This document shows, piece after piece, positions 1 through 10,916 of a stretch of DNA of 64,000 bases (its first letter is position 1; each line of letters begins with the position of its first letter). The translations under genes were made by a program, and so were the position numbers. The notes under the pieces are model-generated. The model worked only from the letters and a program-made list of their open reading frames with translations. It was not told where the DNA came from and did no database searches. Source of the DNA: Gari tellinella (lineage: Eukaryota; Mollusca; Bivalvia; Cardiida; Psammobiidae); contig OV277864.1 in NCBI GenBank assembly GCA_922989275.2, positions 23,695,550-23,759,549 on the forward strand. Reading direction: 5' to 3'.

Positions 1-1499
1 CATGGTCATATTTTTTATTGAAAGTGCTGATTAACTGCAGATGCATTTGTTTTTGAGCTGAAATAGTGATGTTGTTGATAAATCAAAGGTGTTTCTGGGT
101 TCTATTTGGGAACTAATTTGTGAGAACATGTGGTCAGAGATGCGAGTGTGGTGCGGCGGGTCATCAACTTTCGTTTTGTAAATATTGACGGTGACCTTAG
201 AAATGTGAAATTTGTGGAAAAGTTGAACCTTCATGGTGCCACTTTCTGTTGATAATTCTGGTGACTTATAATTGCTTTCCATGGAAACAGGGCCAGTATA
301 TTGCTCGGTACGTCAGGGAACTGGACAGAGATAGGAGAATATGGGCAATTTACTATAGAGTTCTATGGAGGGATTTTGTACAGGAGTGACACCTTCCGGG
401 TCAGATCTAATCGGAATACCTCGCTAATTTCCGCCGATAAATTTATTCTACGGAAAGGGCCGAGCGAAGTCGGGATATTTTGACATTTGGCGGGAAAGCA
501 AGAAAAATCTCGGTTATGAAAGTTATGGAAACTGCACCCATCGCTTGCGAAGTCTAACCTGTTCAATATGTGCAAAACTATGTTGAGTCGGTTTATTGAT
601 TGAAATAATTAGCCATTAAGCATTTTTAAGAATGTGGCTACGGTTTTCAATCAAGTAACTGAAAGGCTAGACAACTCCGTAGAATAGTAAATGCATATTT
701 GGAAGACTTCGGATTGTTACGTAATCAGCTGCAATGCAAGACAATACATGACAGTAGTGATGAAGTCCACGCTGGTAAAGAAGTGTCACACATAATTAGA
801 CTAGGAAGTGATCGTGTGTGGTGCTTGTCTTTATGCACATTAGGTAAGAACTACTTCATATTAATAAATAAATTCTTTTCACTGTCACAAATCTTTGTCG
901 ACACTGTCACTTGAAAACGCAAGATCTCCTCAAATGTGCCAGGAAAAAAATGACACTTCATTTATTAATGTAGTCCTATAAATAAGACCTGACGTAGCTT
1001 TTTCACATTTTTACATTTTCTGGTACGTCAGGTCTTATCGGTTTCCCTTATGTTGTCTTTAGCAAATCGCGACAAGAATCTTTGTCGTGTGTTTGACGAG
1101 GTCCTATAAATACAACCCATGTGCTATGGCGAAAAGAGAACGCTTCTTCGATTAACTAAATATTTTTCTACCGATACATATGTCTAATATGGAAAACAAT
1201 TACCTCTTTCCTCAAGAAATCCAACATTTATTCCTTGCATGTCGAACTTTTTCAAAGTTACTCCATTATGGCTGCCTACGTCACACCACGACTGAAAAAC
1301 CATTGGTTATTCATTTGTGGTCACGCCCATTGCCGGCACGCGCGGCTGCTATGATTTTACGGATCGAAAATGTAGACGAAATATTTGCATTCTATATTAA
1401 GCGTAATTACGCAATCCTCATCAACGAAATTTGTTTCCCAAATATGTCGTGGCGCGTATTTATAAATGTAAGCCACTTATAACATTTATGTCCACATTG
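1..1499. other. gene-free left edge
   Basis: No recognisable gene. An inverted pair AAGACCTGACGTA / TACGTCAGGTCTTA spans about 985-1038. Several short ORFs have no domain. Confidence 0.5.
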
Positions 1500-1785
1500 A
1501 AAGTAAATCTTCTAGAAAAGGTTAAAGAAATCAAGAAATGAAAGAAATGAAGAAACTGACGGGTAGCAGCAGAGTTTTCTTAATTTCTCCGGACCTACGA
1601 CTTCATTATTTTTTTACGGACTTAATTTTTTTCTCGGATTTCTGGTGTTAACATTCTTAAAATTTGGAATTGTATGCGTTGTTTTCACTTACGAATCATT
1701 GATATGGGTGACAAACAGTTTAGATCCAGATCAGACGTGCGTTACGAGACGTCTGATCCGGATCCAAACAGATTGCATAATAATG
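1500..1785. repeat. core II hairpin element with asymmetric arm
   Basis: A hairpin with CAGTTTAGATCCAGATCAGA at 1716-1777 follows a diverged arm containing AATTTCTCCGGA. The reverse complement of the same arrangement occurs at about 16090-16320, so both belong to one family. Confidence 0.65.
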
Positions 1786-2875
1786 TTAGTATTCTATATG
1801 ATTTGGCAGCGAAGGGACTGGGTTAAAGGTAAGATCCCTGAAATCGCGCTCGAATTATAGCCCTGAAACAGAAAAAAAATCTGCTAATCTTTTCGACTCG
1901 ACAGACAAGCACGTCTTGCCTCTCCTAGACTCTTTAGAGGTTCGCATCGCAACTGTGCCAGGTGGCGAGTCTCTACCCCCACCCCCTTTCGGGCAACCAC
2001 CCTTTTGGGTCTCCTGTTGAACTCTGATTCCTCAGATTCGAGCTTGTTGTCTGATAGCTCGTTCTCGGGCTTTTCAGACATGCCGTCTCGTGTTAGACAA
2101 CGAGCTCGTCGTTCTCCCCATGTTTTCCTTTCCTCTCGGCATCGCTGAGTTTCGCCGGGGAGTGAGCCTAGCTCACAGAATAGTTTACTTCTGGAGACGT
2201 AGCACAGCCGACCGTTCGGGACCCAACCTGCCTTTCATGTTGCAAGTGTACACGCAAACGTCCCTGTGAAGTTTCACGTGACTTGAGTGTGGATACTTGG
2301 GTGTCAGCAGAGAATCGAAGTTCTTACGCTGTGGGAAAAGGTGATTCGAAAAAAAGGCAATGCTTCAGCTTATTTAGCTGAAATGCAGGAGGACTGAAAT
2401 GCTTTCTGCTTGCGCCGGCAAAGAACCGTCTATTGACGGCACCTTAAAATAACGACAAGCACGCTCTTTGGTGGTCGAGTGTCAGATGTTTTTTCTCTGA
2501 CAAGTACGACCACCTATAAGATCACTGATGATTGCCAGGAATTCAGGTTGCAAGGATCCTGCTTTTAAGCGTCCTCCTGTCCCTGATTTTCAAGTGCCGC
2601 TTTCGAACAGCGACAATGTATACCCTGATAATTAATATAATTCATTTCTTTTTCCAAGAAGAAGTGATATCCTTCTAAGCAGTCGAAGCCAGAGTTTTCT
2701 GTCAAATCCAACGGGAATTGGAACAGAAAACATGGCGGTATATAGGCAGTTTTCAGAGCCTGCTCGCCCCAAGGACGCACCCCTAAGACTCAGCCCTAGG
2801 GACGCGTCCTTTCTTCCGTCTCTTGCACCTCGAACAGGAACTCCAGTGGGAGTAAGGCTTCTGCACGTCAGGTTT

Positions 2876-2985
2876 TTCAATTCAGAGCCCTGCCCTTCGG
2901 AATTTCGATAGCGCTATAAAATTTCACAAAACCCACGGTGACTGTATGGGGCTCTTTTTAGACGAAGACATGCTGAACATGCAAA
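2876..2985 (+). pseudogene. decayed reverse transcriptase fragment (DIRS-like)
   Basis: One + frame reads FRALPFGISIAL, stop, NFTKPTVTVWGSF, resembling the RT segment around LPFG and FTK in tyrosine-recombinase (DIRS/Ngaro) elements. Frames break repeatedly. Sequence from about 1900 to 2880 (a GC-richer stretch) may be the remaining 5' part but has no recognisable domain. Confidence 0.4.
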
Positions 2986-3294
2986 GTAATAAAAAAAAAA
3001 CATAACATAAAGACAGACGGTTACTGGACGTTTCGCTACCCCCATTTTTGTCATTATCATATGTACTTTAAATTTAGCGTCATGTACAAGAATTTAAAAT
3101 GATAAAATTAAAAAGTTTAATGATCTGAAAGATGCAGTTGAAAATGAAATTAGCAGTTGCTAATTTTTAAAGGCGCTACTACAATTTTTCAATTACGTTT
3201 TTTTGTGTTATACAGATCAGCTTCCGCAAAATCCAATCAGTAAATCATTTTCCGCATTGTAGAAAAGAGTAAAAAAAATAACATTCTCTTTTAT

Positions 3295-3700
3295 GGAGAT
3301 TCCATGGGGTTGGAACCAAATTAATAAATATAGAAATCTCTCACGTTGAGGCGTGGCGTCTGACAAATATTTAGTCAAAATCATGTTGGATCCAAATTAT
3401 TGACTTAAATCACTTATATGGTGATTCCATTGGTTTAGATCAAGATTAAGGAATAAAAATATCTGATGTGAACGCGTGGAGAGTGTGTAAATATTTCGTC
3501 AAAATTGAGATGATTTCTGTCCGTTAGTTTTGATCCAGATTCATAAAAAATCACTTTTAAATATGATGATTCGAATGGTTTGGATCCAGATTAATAGCAT
3601 CTTACAATGTATATGGACGCGTGGTGAATGTTGCAAATATTTTGTCAAAATTTGTTTTTATATCTGTCCGTTAGTATTTATTCAGATTAGTCAATAAAAA
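3295..3700. repeat. degenerate tandem repeat, about 135-bp unit
   Basis: About three diverged units each contain GATTCCATGGGGTTGGA-like, GGATCCAGATTAAT-like and CAAATATTTNGTCAAAAT-like blocks, starting near 3295, 3420 and 3562. Nothing coding. Confidence 0.6.
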
Positions 3701-4544
3701 TTCTTCCATTTCTTTACGTTAGTTTGGATCCAGATCAGTAAATAAAAATCCATTACGTGGGAGTTTGGCGCCTACATATTTAAGAGTTGTGAAAAATAAA
3801 ACTTGGTAGCGAAAATACCAGCCGCGAAAGCCACAAGGTTGCAATAGGTGGAGGCCGGGGACAATTTTTTTTATGTCATGTCAGAATTTCAAAAAGAGTG
3901 TTCTTGAGCGGGTTACATTATCAAAAATGTTCTTTTTAGAAATTTAAAGAATAACGGGCTTATTAGATCCCAGCTAATTATTTGGAAGAAGAAGAATCTT
4001 AATCAAGGTAAATTCATATAAAAGAAAAAAATGTAAAAATTTCGTCTAAATTTATATCTTTTTTCCCTCCTAATCCGTATTATGGATATAACCATGTACA
4101 TGTATATAAACAACAACAACAATCAACAACAATGATGGCCGAAAGTTCAAACGATAGGCATGCGTATGCATATTATTGGATACAGAGTTGAAGTGAACAA
4201 AATTAAGAAAGGTAACGGAAGAATATTGTATATAATTGTATTTTTTATTGTTACAGCATGGTTACGTAGCGCAAAACAAATATTGGTGTGAACAAATATT
4301 TGCTACATACAACTGATGGGATCCCGTTTAGACGTTACATGCATGACAAATGTAAAATGAAAATATCAGATTAACGAAAGTTGACTGGTAAATAGGGGCA
4401 TGTAGATACGTCTAAATGTTTGGACTATTATTAATGCAGCCTTCATTGATGTCTCTTTGGTTAATTACTATTTTCCTATTTCTTGTGCAATCCAGGTAAG
4501 GTGAGCATTTCTTATGCTAATGAAACATGGTGATAAGAAATTAA

Positions 4545-4640
4545 AGAATATGCAGCCAGACTCGACTCAAACCCAGGACCCCTCTCTTAATTATGTTCAG
4601 GGCATGTGCTCTCCTGTCTGAGCTACATGTGTCAGCCTGT
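4545..4640 (-). repeat. tRNA-like SINE head
   Basis: On - strand an A-box-like TAGCTCAGACAGGAGAGC (4608-4625) and B-box-like GGGTTTGAGTC (4564-4574) are followed by GAGTCTGGCTGCAT. The same tail occurs in the copy at 12373, so this is a repeat family rather than a tRNA gene. Confidence 0.6.
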
Positions 4641-4761
4641 CAGGACCACTTAAAGCGCGCTCCCATTAGCCCTATGGCGGCCACAGAAACGTGAACTCCT
4701 AAGATTCTTGCTGCGGCCGCACTGCATATCTCAAAGTTTTACCAATGACTTAAATTAACTA

Positions 4762-5722
4762 GGTAGTGACTAGGGGTACGTGACTGTACCTCTAATATTT
4801 GAAATTAGCGGTACGGTCACGTACCCCTAGCGAGCCCTGTGAGGGTTGACTAGGGGTACGTGAGTCCATAACACTGTATAGCAACACCTTATTGTGTCTG
4901 CAGATACGTTAATAGCGATGCTAATGTTAATAATATCTCATTTCAACCTTCTATTCTGACTGTTTAACGCAGAAAGCAAAAAAAAATTAATCCAAAAATA
5001 ATTTCAAATCGGCATTTTTTTCACGGCAGCGAAAACTATACCTATGAATAAAGAACGTTCACACATTTTTACAAACATGTATAAATATCCAATACCAGCC
5101 TTGTTTAGAATAAATGCACTGTTTAATTGCGATCAGTTATCAAACGTGTTTTACGAATTGATTTGTGTAGGTCATTAACCAGCAAACTTGGGTAGGCAAA
5201 CTTATACATGTTTCGATACTTGATTGGAGACGAAGCTTCGATATTTTTTATTTTCTTAGATCTACCACTTTATATTCATCGCTAAGTTAGGAAGGCACAT
5301 CAGCAGTAGTTTCTTACAAGCTTATTGTATTAATTAAGTTACCATTGAATCAAAATTTTAAGAAAAAAACTTAACATTGGTCACGGATTTTCAGATATCG
5401 GGCGTATCTGACGATAATTAACCCAATACATGTATGCGGAATACATCTATTCTCATCGCTGCCGGTGAGAACAAGTTGGGTGGGGAATATTTGTCGAAGT
5501 TTCTTTGTATTTCTCCATTAAATATCCACAAGCTAAGGTAGAAATGAGAGATTATTATTATTAGCATCAATAAAACGTATCTGCAGGCAAATTAATATGT
5601 TGCTACATAGTTTAAATGACTCACGTACCCCTAGTCAACCCTCACAGGGCTCGCTAGGGGTACGTGACCGTACCGCTAATTTCAAATATTAGAGGTACGG
5701 TCACGTACCCCTAGTCACTACC
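4762..5722. mobile_element. 961-bp Mutator-like non-autonomous element
   Basis: Terminal inverted repeats start GGTAGTGACTAGGGGTACGT on both ends. They are near-identical for about 105 bp (one mismatch seen) and remain alignable to about 190 bp. The flanks carry a 9-bp direct duplication, AATTAACTA (4753-4761 and 5723-5731). Long TIRs with a 9-bp duplication point to the Mutator superfamily. The TIR itself folds: CTAGGGGTACGTGAC is repeated in both orientations inside it. No ORF inside. Confidence 0.88.
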
Positions 5723-5731
5723 AATTAACTA

Positions 5732-6270
5732 TCAATATTCCCGTCTCCGGTGAATCTCGCTAACAAGACCGTTAAGCGAAATTTCTTGAGAACAGGTCCT
5801 CGAGATTTATATAAGCGTTAGCGACGATCAGGAAAAAATTGATATTTGGAATTAATTATCACTTGCTTCTTTAATACTTTCTACAGTCATTTAACTATAC
5901 AAATTTATGTTCTTTAAAGAAGCGTCTTCTTCAAGTTTTGACACAAAAGAATAATAAGAATAAAGTCAGAGCATCAATAAACCCCCATGCGCATCGCATA
6001 CACATTAGTTCGTGTTTGGAAAATGCCGATTGAATGAAAGAAAAATGAAGGCAGTTTGCAGGAAGGTGTGAATGGACCCATTATGTTTTAACTAGTAACA
6101 AAATGCGTGGACAGATTGACATGAAAACTGTCACTACTTAATCTCAGTCTGAGCTACATGAATAACCCATTCTTTTAATGTTTAAACGTCCAAACTGAAT
6201 TAAGTTTTAAACGTTTACGGCAAGAAGATACATGTATTGCATCGACCTCCAATCGAAGCACCAGTGGGTG
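5732..6270. other. gene-free stretch
   Basis: Apart from the left member of the 6095 direct repeat, nothing recognised. Confidence 0.45.
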
Positions 6271-6640
6271 GCCTCATTAACCCTTTACCCCATAGCCTGT
6301 TTCTAGTTTTGAAGATAGGTGACTACTTAAAGAAGGGTGAAAGAAAAGCAGAATGTGCCTTAAGGCACATTCTGCTTTACTTTCATCCTGCATTAAGCTT
6401 CCATCTGCTAGAATATGGAAAACATTTATCATAAAACATATTTATGACATATAAAATAAGAACTATTTTCTTCAGTGGAGGGATAAATTAAATGCGCTAA
6501 AAGTCGCTTCTATGGGGTAAAGGGTTAAAACTTTCTTTTATAGCAAAATGCGTGGACAGAATGAAATTAAAATTACCCCACAACTAAATCTAAGTCTATT
6601 TTTAGCTGCATGGATAATTCATTCTTATTAATGTTATTAA
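6095..6640. repeat. direct repeat pair flanking a MITE upstream of AMZ
   Basis: CAAAATGCGTGGACAGA followed by a diverged stretch ending near AATAA-CCATTCTT occurs at about 6100-6180 and again at about 6545-6637, on either side of the TTAA-type MITE 6277-6528. Confidence 0.65.
6277..6528. mobile_element. TTAA-type MITE, family 1 (core I)
   Basis: Family 1 prototype. It begins TTAACCCTTTACCCCATA and ends with the reverse complement, and TTAA borders suggest piggyBac-like mobility. In the centre a long hairpin reads AAAGAAGGGTGAAAGAAAAG, CAGAATGTGCC and back. Flanking blocks such as TTTTCTTCAGTGGAGG recur in every copy. No coding capacity. Confidence 0.9.
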
Positions 6641-6711
6641 TGCCCTACTCTTATTATTGAAAGAGTTTTCTGGTTCTTTTAGAACTCTTTCAATAATAAG
6701 AGTAGGGCATT
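6639..6711. repeat. 73-bp hairpin
   Basis: Arms of about 29 bp, AATGCCCTACTCTTATTATT onward, are exact reverse complements around a short loop. It sits in a repeat that recurs in inverse form near 26060-26340 (TGTCCAAT, AGCCC, TGGCAGAAAC blocks in common). Confidence 0.8.
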
Positions 6712-6817
6712 GCGCCCATGTTCTCTCAATTTCTCTGAATCCGCTCCCCTCTCTCTGGGGTGTCCAATTAGCCCATAGATGGCAGAAACAGACGTTAACA
6801 AACAACAACAACTAAGC

Positions 6818-6919
6818 AGGCTGAAAGTAAAGCAGAATGCACCTGGCGCATTCTGCTTTACTTTTAACCTGCTTTAATTGATTTTAAAGCTTGAAACAGG
6901 CTTTGGGGTAATGGGTTAA
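6818..6919. mobile_element. family 1 MITE, right part
   Basis: Core I hairpin plus right end GGGGTAATGGGTTAA. The left part is replaced by the 6639-6711 hairpin region. It ends 72 bases before the AMZ coding exon. Confidence 0.8.
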
Positions 6920-6985
6920 TGATAAGCAGCTCAGTTCTGAATTTTCGATTGACTAAATCTTGGATCTATTATTACTGACTTGTTG

Positions 6986-6991
6986 TTTCAG
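6986..6991 (+). other. splice acceptor before the AMZ coding exon
   Basis: TTTCAG precedes ACTGTTGTAAAG and the AMZ start codon by 12 bases. It implies a non-coding upstream exon that I could not locate. The upstream 700 bases are MITE-derived, so the promoter is probably further left. Confidence 0.6.
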
Positions 6992-7003
6992 ACTGTTGTA
7001 AAG

Positions 7004-8173
7004 ATGCCTCGTCAGCCAAGGACATCAGCCAGCAAAGGGAAAGGTAGAGAAGATTGTAGTGTGAAAAAACAGTCAAAAGTTGAATATGCTCGAGGCTTCC
7101 AGCCACAAAGTGAAATACAGAGCAGAAATGCCATTGGATTTGGCAGTCAAATACCAAAGGAATATGAACCAGAGACTGACAGATCAGGCTTCCAGTTTTT
7201 TAAATCAATCCCTGCACCATCCAATATAGATGACTGGCTGGCTCAGTACAATGAAGAAGGACAATCTTACAAAGAATTCCTCCAACAATGTCCATGGATA
7301 TCTTGCAGGAAGCGTAAATACATGTCTCAGGAATTTCTACCATCTGGGAAGACAATCAAACAGAAGTATCCTGATGGGAAAATCTACATTGTTCCTGTAG
7401 GAGACTTTGATCAGGAAGGAACACAGTTCTATGCAAGTCTCATTGACTTCACTGAAAGGTTTCTTGGTATTCCAGTACTTTCTTTGCCCAACATAAACCT
7501 TGAGATAGATGAAGGAAGGGTGTATTGGGTTGATGAGCCTGAACTGCCTGGAAAAACATCACAGAGAACCAGTCAACGACGGAGGAAACACCAACTAACA
7601 AGCAGGTATAACCGTGACACCAAACGCTTTCAGGTGTGTGTGGATTCCAACTTACTCAAGCTACGTCAAATGATACCAAAGGATGCCATATGTATGATAG
7701 GACTGACAATGCTAGATCTGTATGGAGAAGACAGTGACCTGTTTGTAGCTGGCATGGCTGCCGGTAATGAGCGTGTTGCCATCTTCAGTTTGTACAGGTA
7801 CAATCCAACGCTGAGTTTCTCCATAGAACACTGGTTTGACATCACGGAGGCCAAGTCAATGTCGGAAAAAGAACAACACATGATTACGTTACAGCGAGGC
7901 TGTAAACTGCTAGTACATGAAATCAGTCACTTGCTGGGAATAGACCATTGTATCTACTACTACTGCTGCATGAATGGCTCAGGACATTTACAGGAAGATT
8001 TCAAACAGCCCATGTTTCTGTGTCCGATAGATCTTCACAAGCTTCAGACATTGGTGGGTTTTAGTGTCACAGACAGATACAAGTCTCTTCTACAGTTCTA
8101 TAAAGCACATGGCTTCAAAGTAGAACAGAACTGGGTACAGAAAAGGCTGGATTTTATACAGAAGACTGATTAA
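7004..8173 (+). CDS. AMZ: archaemetzincin (AMZ1/AMZ2-type zinc metalloprotease)
   Basis: This reads as one uninterrupted exon of 389 codons plus TAA. The product is an archaemetzincin, a metzincin-like peptidase; family members are predicted intracellular aminopeptidase-like enzymes. The extended metzincin motif HEISHLLGIDH lies at residues 305-315, with Glu306 the expected catalytic base and the three His the zinc ligands. It is followed by C316, C321, MNGS and LCPIDLHKL (C340, D343). The family's second zinc site is normally CX4C...CPXC, so the last Cys is Asp here. Met at TMLDLYGEDSDLFVAG and the C-terminal VGFSVTDRYKSLLQFY also match the AMZ fold as I recall it. The start is ATG 7004. The frame is open upstream to 6980 but crosses a TTTCAG acceptor at 6986-6991, so the exon probably begins at 6992 after a 5' UTR intron. 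Length fits AMZ2 (about 360) to AMZ1 (about 500). AMZ1 and AMZ2 cannot be separated by eye. No clear polyadenylation signal was found; MITEs begin about 35 bases after the stop. Confidence 0.93.
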   Translation: MPRQPRTSASKGKGREDCSVKKQSKVEYARGFQPQSEIQSRNAIGFGSQIPKEYEPETDRSGFQFFKSIPAPSNIDDWLAQYNEEGQSYKEFLQQCPWISCRKRKYMSQEFLPSGKTIKQKYPDGKIYIVPVGDFDQEGTQFYASLIDFTERFLGIPVLSLPNINLEIDEGRVYWVDEPELPGKTSQRTSQRRRKHQLTSRYNRDTKRFQVCVDSNLLKLRQMIPKDAICMIGLTMLDLYGEDSDLFVAGMAAGNERVAIFSLYRYNPTLSFSIEHWFDITEAKSMSEKEQHMITLQRGCKLLVHEISHLLGIDHCIYYYCCMNGSGHLQEDFKQPMFLCPIDLHKLQTLVGFSVTDRYKSLLQFYKAHGFKVEQNWVQKRLDFIQKTD

Positions 8174-8209
8174 ACCTTTCCTCCAGAATCAAAATAGCAA
8201 ATAACTACA

Positions 8210-8398
8210 GACGAACTTCGATATCTTGAAGTTGGTTTTGTCGAACATACCCATATTTCAAAGTTAAAACGGGGCTAAGCCCCGTTTTAACTTTGAAAAA
8301 TCGGTATGTTCGACTTAACCGAGCATGAAATAATGCAGTTCATATGTCGAACTATCGGATAGTTCTAGTTAAACGAGTTTTTAGATATCGAAGTTCTT
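8210..8398. mobile_element. family 4 hairpin MITE
   Basis: CGAACTTCGATATC and GATATCGAAGTTC ends surround the hairpin TTTCAAAGTTAAAACGGGGC with its exact reverse complement. Just downstream of AMZ. Confidence 0.8.
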
Positions 8399-8447
8399 AG
8401 TGGCAAGTATACCTATCTTAAACAAATAGCGTATCATGTGAAGAGTA

Positions 8448-8653
8448 CAGTAAAACCTCTCTATTACGACCATTTTATTGTGGTAATTATTAGGATGTTT
8501 ATGATAGGTGACCGCTTAAGGCAAGGTGACAGTGAAACAGAAAACTCCTTTAGGAGCGTTCTGTTTCACTGTTACCTTGCTTTAAGCTACCACCTGTCTA
8601 TTATAAAATCAATTAGCCTTGGTTTTAGTGGTCGTAATAGCGAGGTTTTACTG
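8448..8653. mobile_element. CAGT-ended MITE, family 3 (core I)
   Basis: CAGTAAAACCTCTCTATTAC and its reverse complement are the ends, flanked by TA on both sides. The centre is a core I-like hairpin, AAGGCAAGGTGACAGTGAAA then CAGAA. Confidence 0.88.
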
Positions 8654-9019
8654 TATAACTTGTCGTATTGTAACAGTATAGACCCAGATCAGGAGGTTCC
8701 AGGTCCTGCAACCTCTGATCAGAGCCTGCACTGTTTGTCATTTTGTAATATATTGCAAATCAAACAGTAAATAGTAAAAATGATAGAGTAGACATACTTC
8801 GACAGTGGAATTGTCCGTTTGAAGTTTCAGGTTTTAATGAGTTTAATGAGTTATGGCGGGTAACAGCTAATGGTGAAAACAAGATGTAAGTAAACCAGAA
8901 AGCTGGCTGTCTAGATTTTACAGTTTCATAGGAGGTGGATATATTAATATAGAAACAATGTTCCTGATTAATTTATTTGCAGAAACAATAGTTTACAGTA
9001 AATCTTTGAATTTCATATA

Positions 9020-9204
9020 CAGTCGAACTTCGATATATCGAACTCGGTTAAATCGAACATACCTGTATTTCAAAGTTACAACCTGGCTTAGCCACGTTTT
9101 AACTTTGAAATATTGGATAAGTTTGACCTAACCGAGCATGAAATAATGCAGTTCATGTGTCAAACTATCGGATAGTTCGAAATCAAGATATCGAAGTTCG
9201 ACTA
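9020..9204. mobile_element. family 4 hairpin MITE
   Basis: CAGTCGAACTTCGATATATC end with reverse-complementary ATATCGAAGTTCGACT. The hairpin stem is TTTCAAAGTTACAACCTGGC. Confidence 0.85.
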
Positions 9205-9615
9205 TATTACATGTACCAAGAAAGCATCATGATTTGTATAATGTTGAGGGAGTCATTACTGTTGTTGTGGTTGTAGTTGTTTTGCAAACTTTTTAAATTA
9301 GGAAGAAGTGACATTCCTATAAACAATTCTACATTATTTTATATCATTTTAATGCCAATTACTCAAAAATATGAATGACTGAAGGTCGAAGGTGTTTTTA
9401 GTCATGTTTGACCCATTGTATGCTAGGTAATATTTGGCGGCCATTTTAAAATGTCATCTGCAGTGGGTATAACTCAAATATTTACAAAAGATTTTAGCCT
9501 TTTCTGATAGAATACTGAACTAGCTGCAAACAGTTTAGATCTCAGATCAGGCCCCACATTGTTTGCCTAGAGGTACACCTAACAGTGTATCTCACATAAA
9601 ATGGGTTAATGACCT

Positions 9616-9783
9616 AATAAAACCCCTCTATTATGAACACTAAAGTGTGTTAATTATAAGGTGTTAAAGACAGGTGACTGCTTAAAGGAGCTTCCTGTTT
9701 TACTTTTACTTTGATTTAAGCTGTTACCTGCTTTTTAAACAAACAATTAGCCTTCTTTTTAGTGGTCTTAATGACGTTTTACT
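9616..9783. mobile_element. family 3 MITE, diverged
   Basis: AAAACCCCTCTATTATGA end, core I-like GTGACTGCTTAAAG and AATGACGTTTTACT end. No coding sequence. Confidence 0.7.
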
Positions 9784-9956
9784 ATTTGTTTAAAATATGT
9801 TCATGCAGTATTTTTAACTCATTGTGATACTTTAGGTCATAGCTATATTTATATTTTCTGTTTTATTTGTGATTTTTTATTTTGCTTGTTGATTGATATT
9901 CTTGTTGATTTGTCACAGGTGACATGACATCAGTTTTATTTATGTAAACCAATTGT

Positions 9957-10405
9957 TAACCCATTACCCCATTAATATGCCTACATACAGTGGAGAAAAC
10001 ATTATTCTTTCCCGTTTAACTGCAAACGAAACGCAAACGCATCACAATAAAACATAGAAATAATACTAGATTTCGACAATTCTGCCTGTTCATATTAATC
10101 TGAGTGGCCAACAGTTTAGAGCCTGATCAGACGCCAGGTTATCTGGCGTCTGATCTGGCTCTAAATTGTTTTCAATGGAAATAATTGTTTTAGCATAAAT
10201 GCGTTTATTTGGAAAGAACAACGTTTTCTCCACTGATAGAAGAAAATAGTTCCACTTTATACAGGTATGAATATGTACCATACCAAATATTTTGTATATC
10301 CTAGTAGATGGGAGCTAACACATTCTTGTGTACTTTCAACCTGCTTTATAGCCTTTAAGTGGCCACCAGTGTTCAACGCTATAAACAGACTATGGAGTAA
10401 TGGGT
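9957..10405. mobile_element. family 1 MITE interrupted by a family 2 MITE
   Basis: The left end TTAACCCATTACCCCAT is at 9957. The family 2 element (9989-10245) lies inside, and family 1 resumes with GAAGAAAATAGTTCC and ends near TATGGAGTAATGGG. Confidence 0.8.
9989..10245. mobile_element. CAGT-ended MITE, family 2 (core II)
   Basis: Ends CAGTGGAGAAAAC and TTTTCTCCACTG are inverted repeats. The centre is the core II hairpin AACAGTTTAGAGCCTGATCA. CAGT ends next to TA suggest a Tc1/mariner-type origin. Confidence 0.85.
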
Positions 10406-10654
10406 GTGCTTTATTCCATATTTGTGCTTTATTATTGCTTTTAGCTGTGAATCTTAGAATAATGAGTTGTTTTTAAAACACATAAAAAAATGTCGGTTGC
10501 TTTAACAATAGCCCTGGCAGGCCAAATTTAAAAAAAAAATATTTTGTTACTTGTATGTTTTTCTCCATAATATTTTTAAAAAGTTGATTTCAAATATTTT
10601 TAATAAGAAAGTTAAACCTTTACTGTGCAAGACAGTGTACCCTCTTTTCAATGA

Positions 10655-10907
10655 CAGTGCTTCCTCTTTACAACAACCCCCAATGGGAGACCAAGATTGT
10701 GTGTATTGTTTGGAGGGAGTTGTTATAGGGAGGGAAAATTAATACCCTTTGAGTACAGTTGCAAATAGTTTGAACCCAGACCAGACACCGCATAACTGTT
10801 TGTTTCTGTTCTTTATGGTTCTTCTTGTCAAAATGTCCAATACAAAGTTTGAGAAATAAGGCAAGTAGCAATTTTAAGCAGACACTATTGCAGCAGTGAA
10901 TATGTTA
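10655..10907. mobile_element. family 5 MITE, truncated
   Basis: TTCCTCTTTACAACAAC, AATGGGAGACCAAGA and GTTATAGGGAGGGAA match the complete copy starting at 10917. The core hairpin is partly lost. Confidence 0.75.
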
Positions 10908-10916
10908 AACATAATA

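Noticed and set aside
6980..7003. Upstream extension of the AMZ frame starting at a TTG codon
   Set aside because: It crosses a clear TTTCAG splice acceptor and lacks an ATG; ATG 7004 is the better start.
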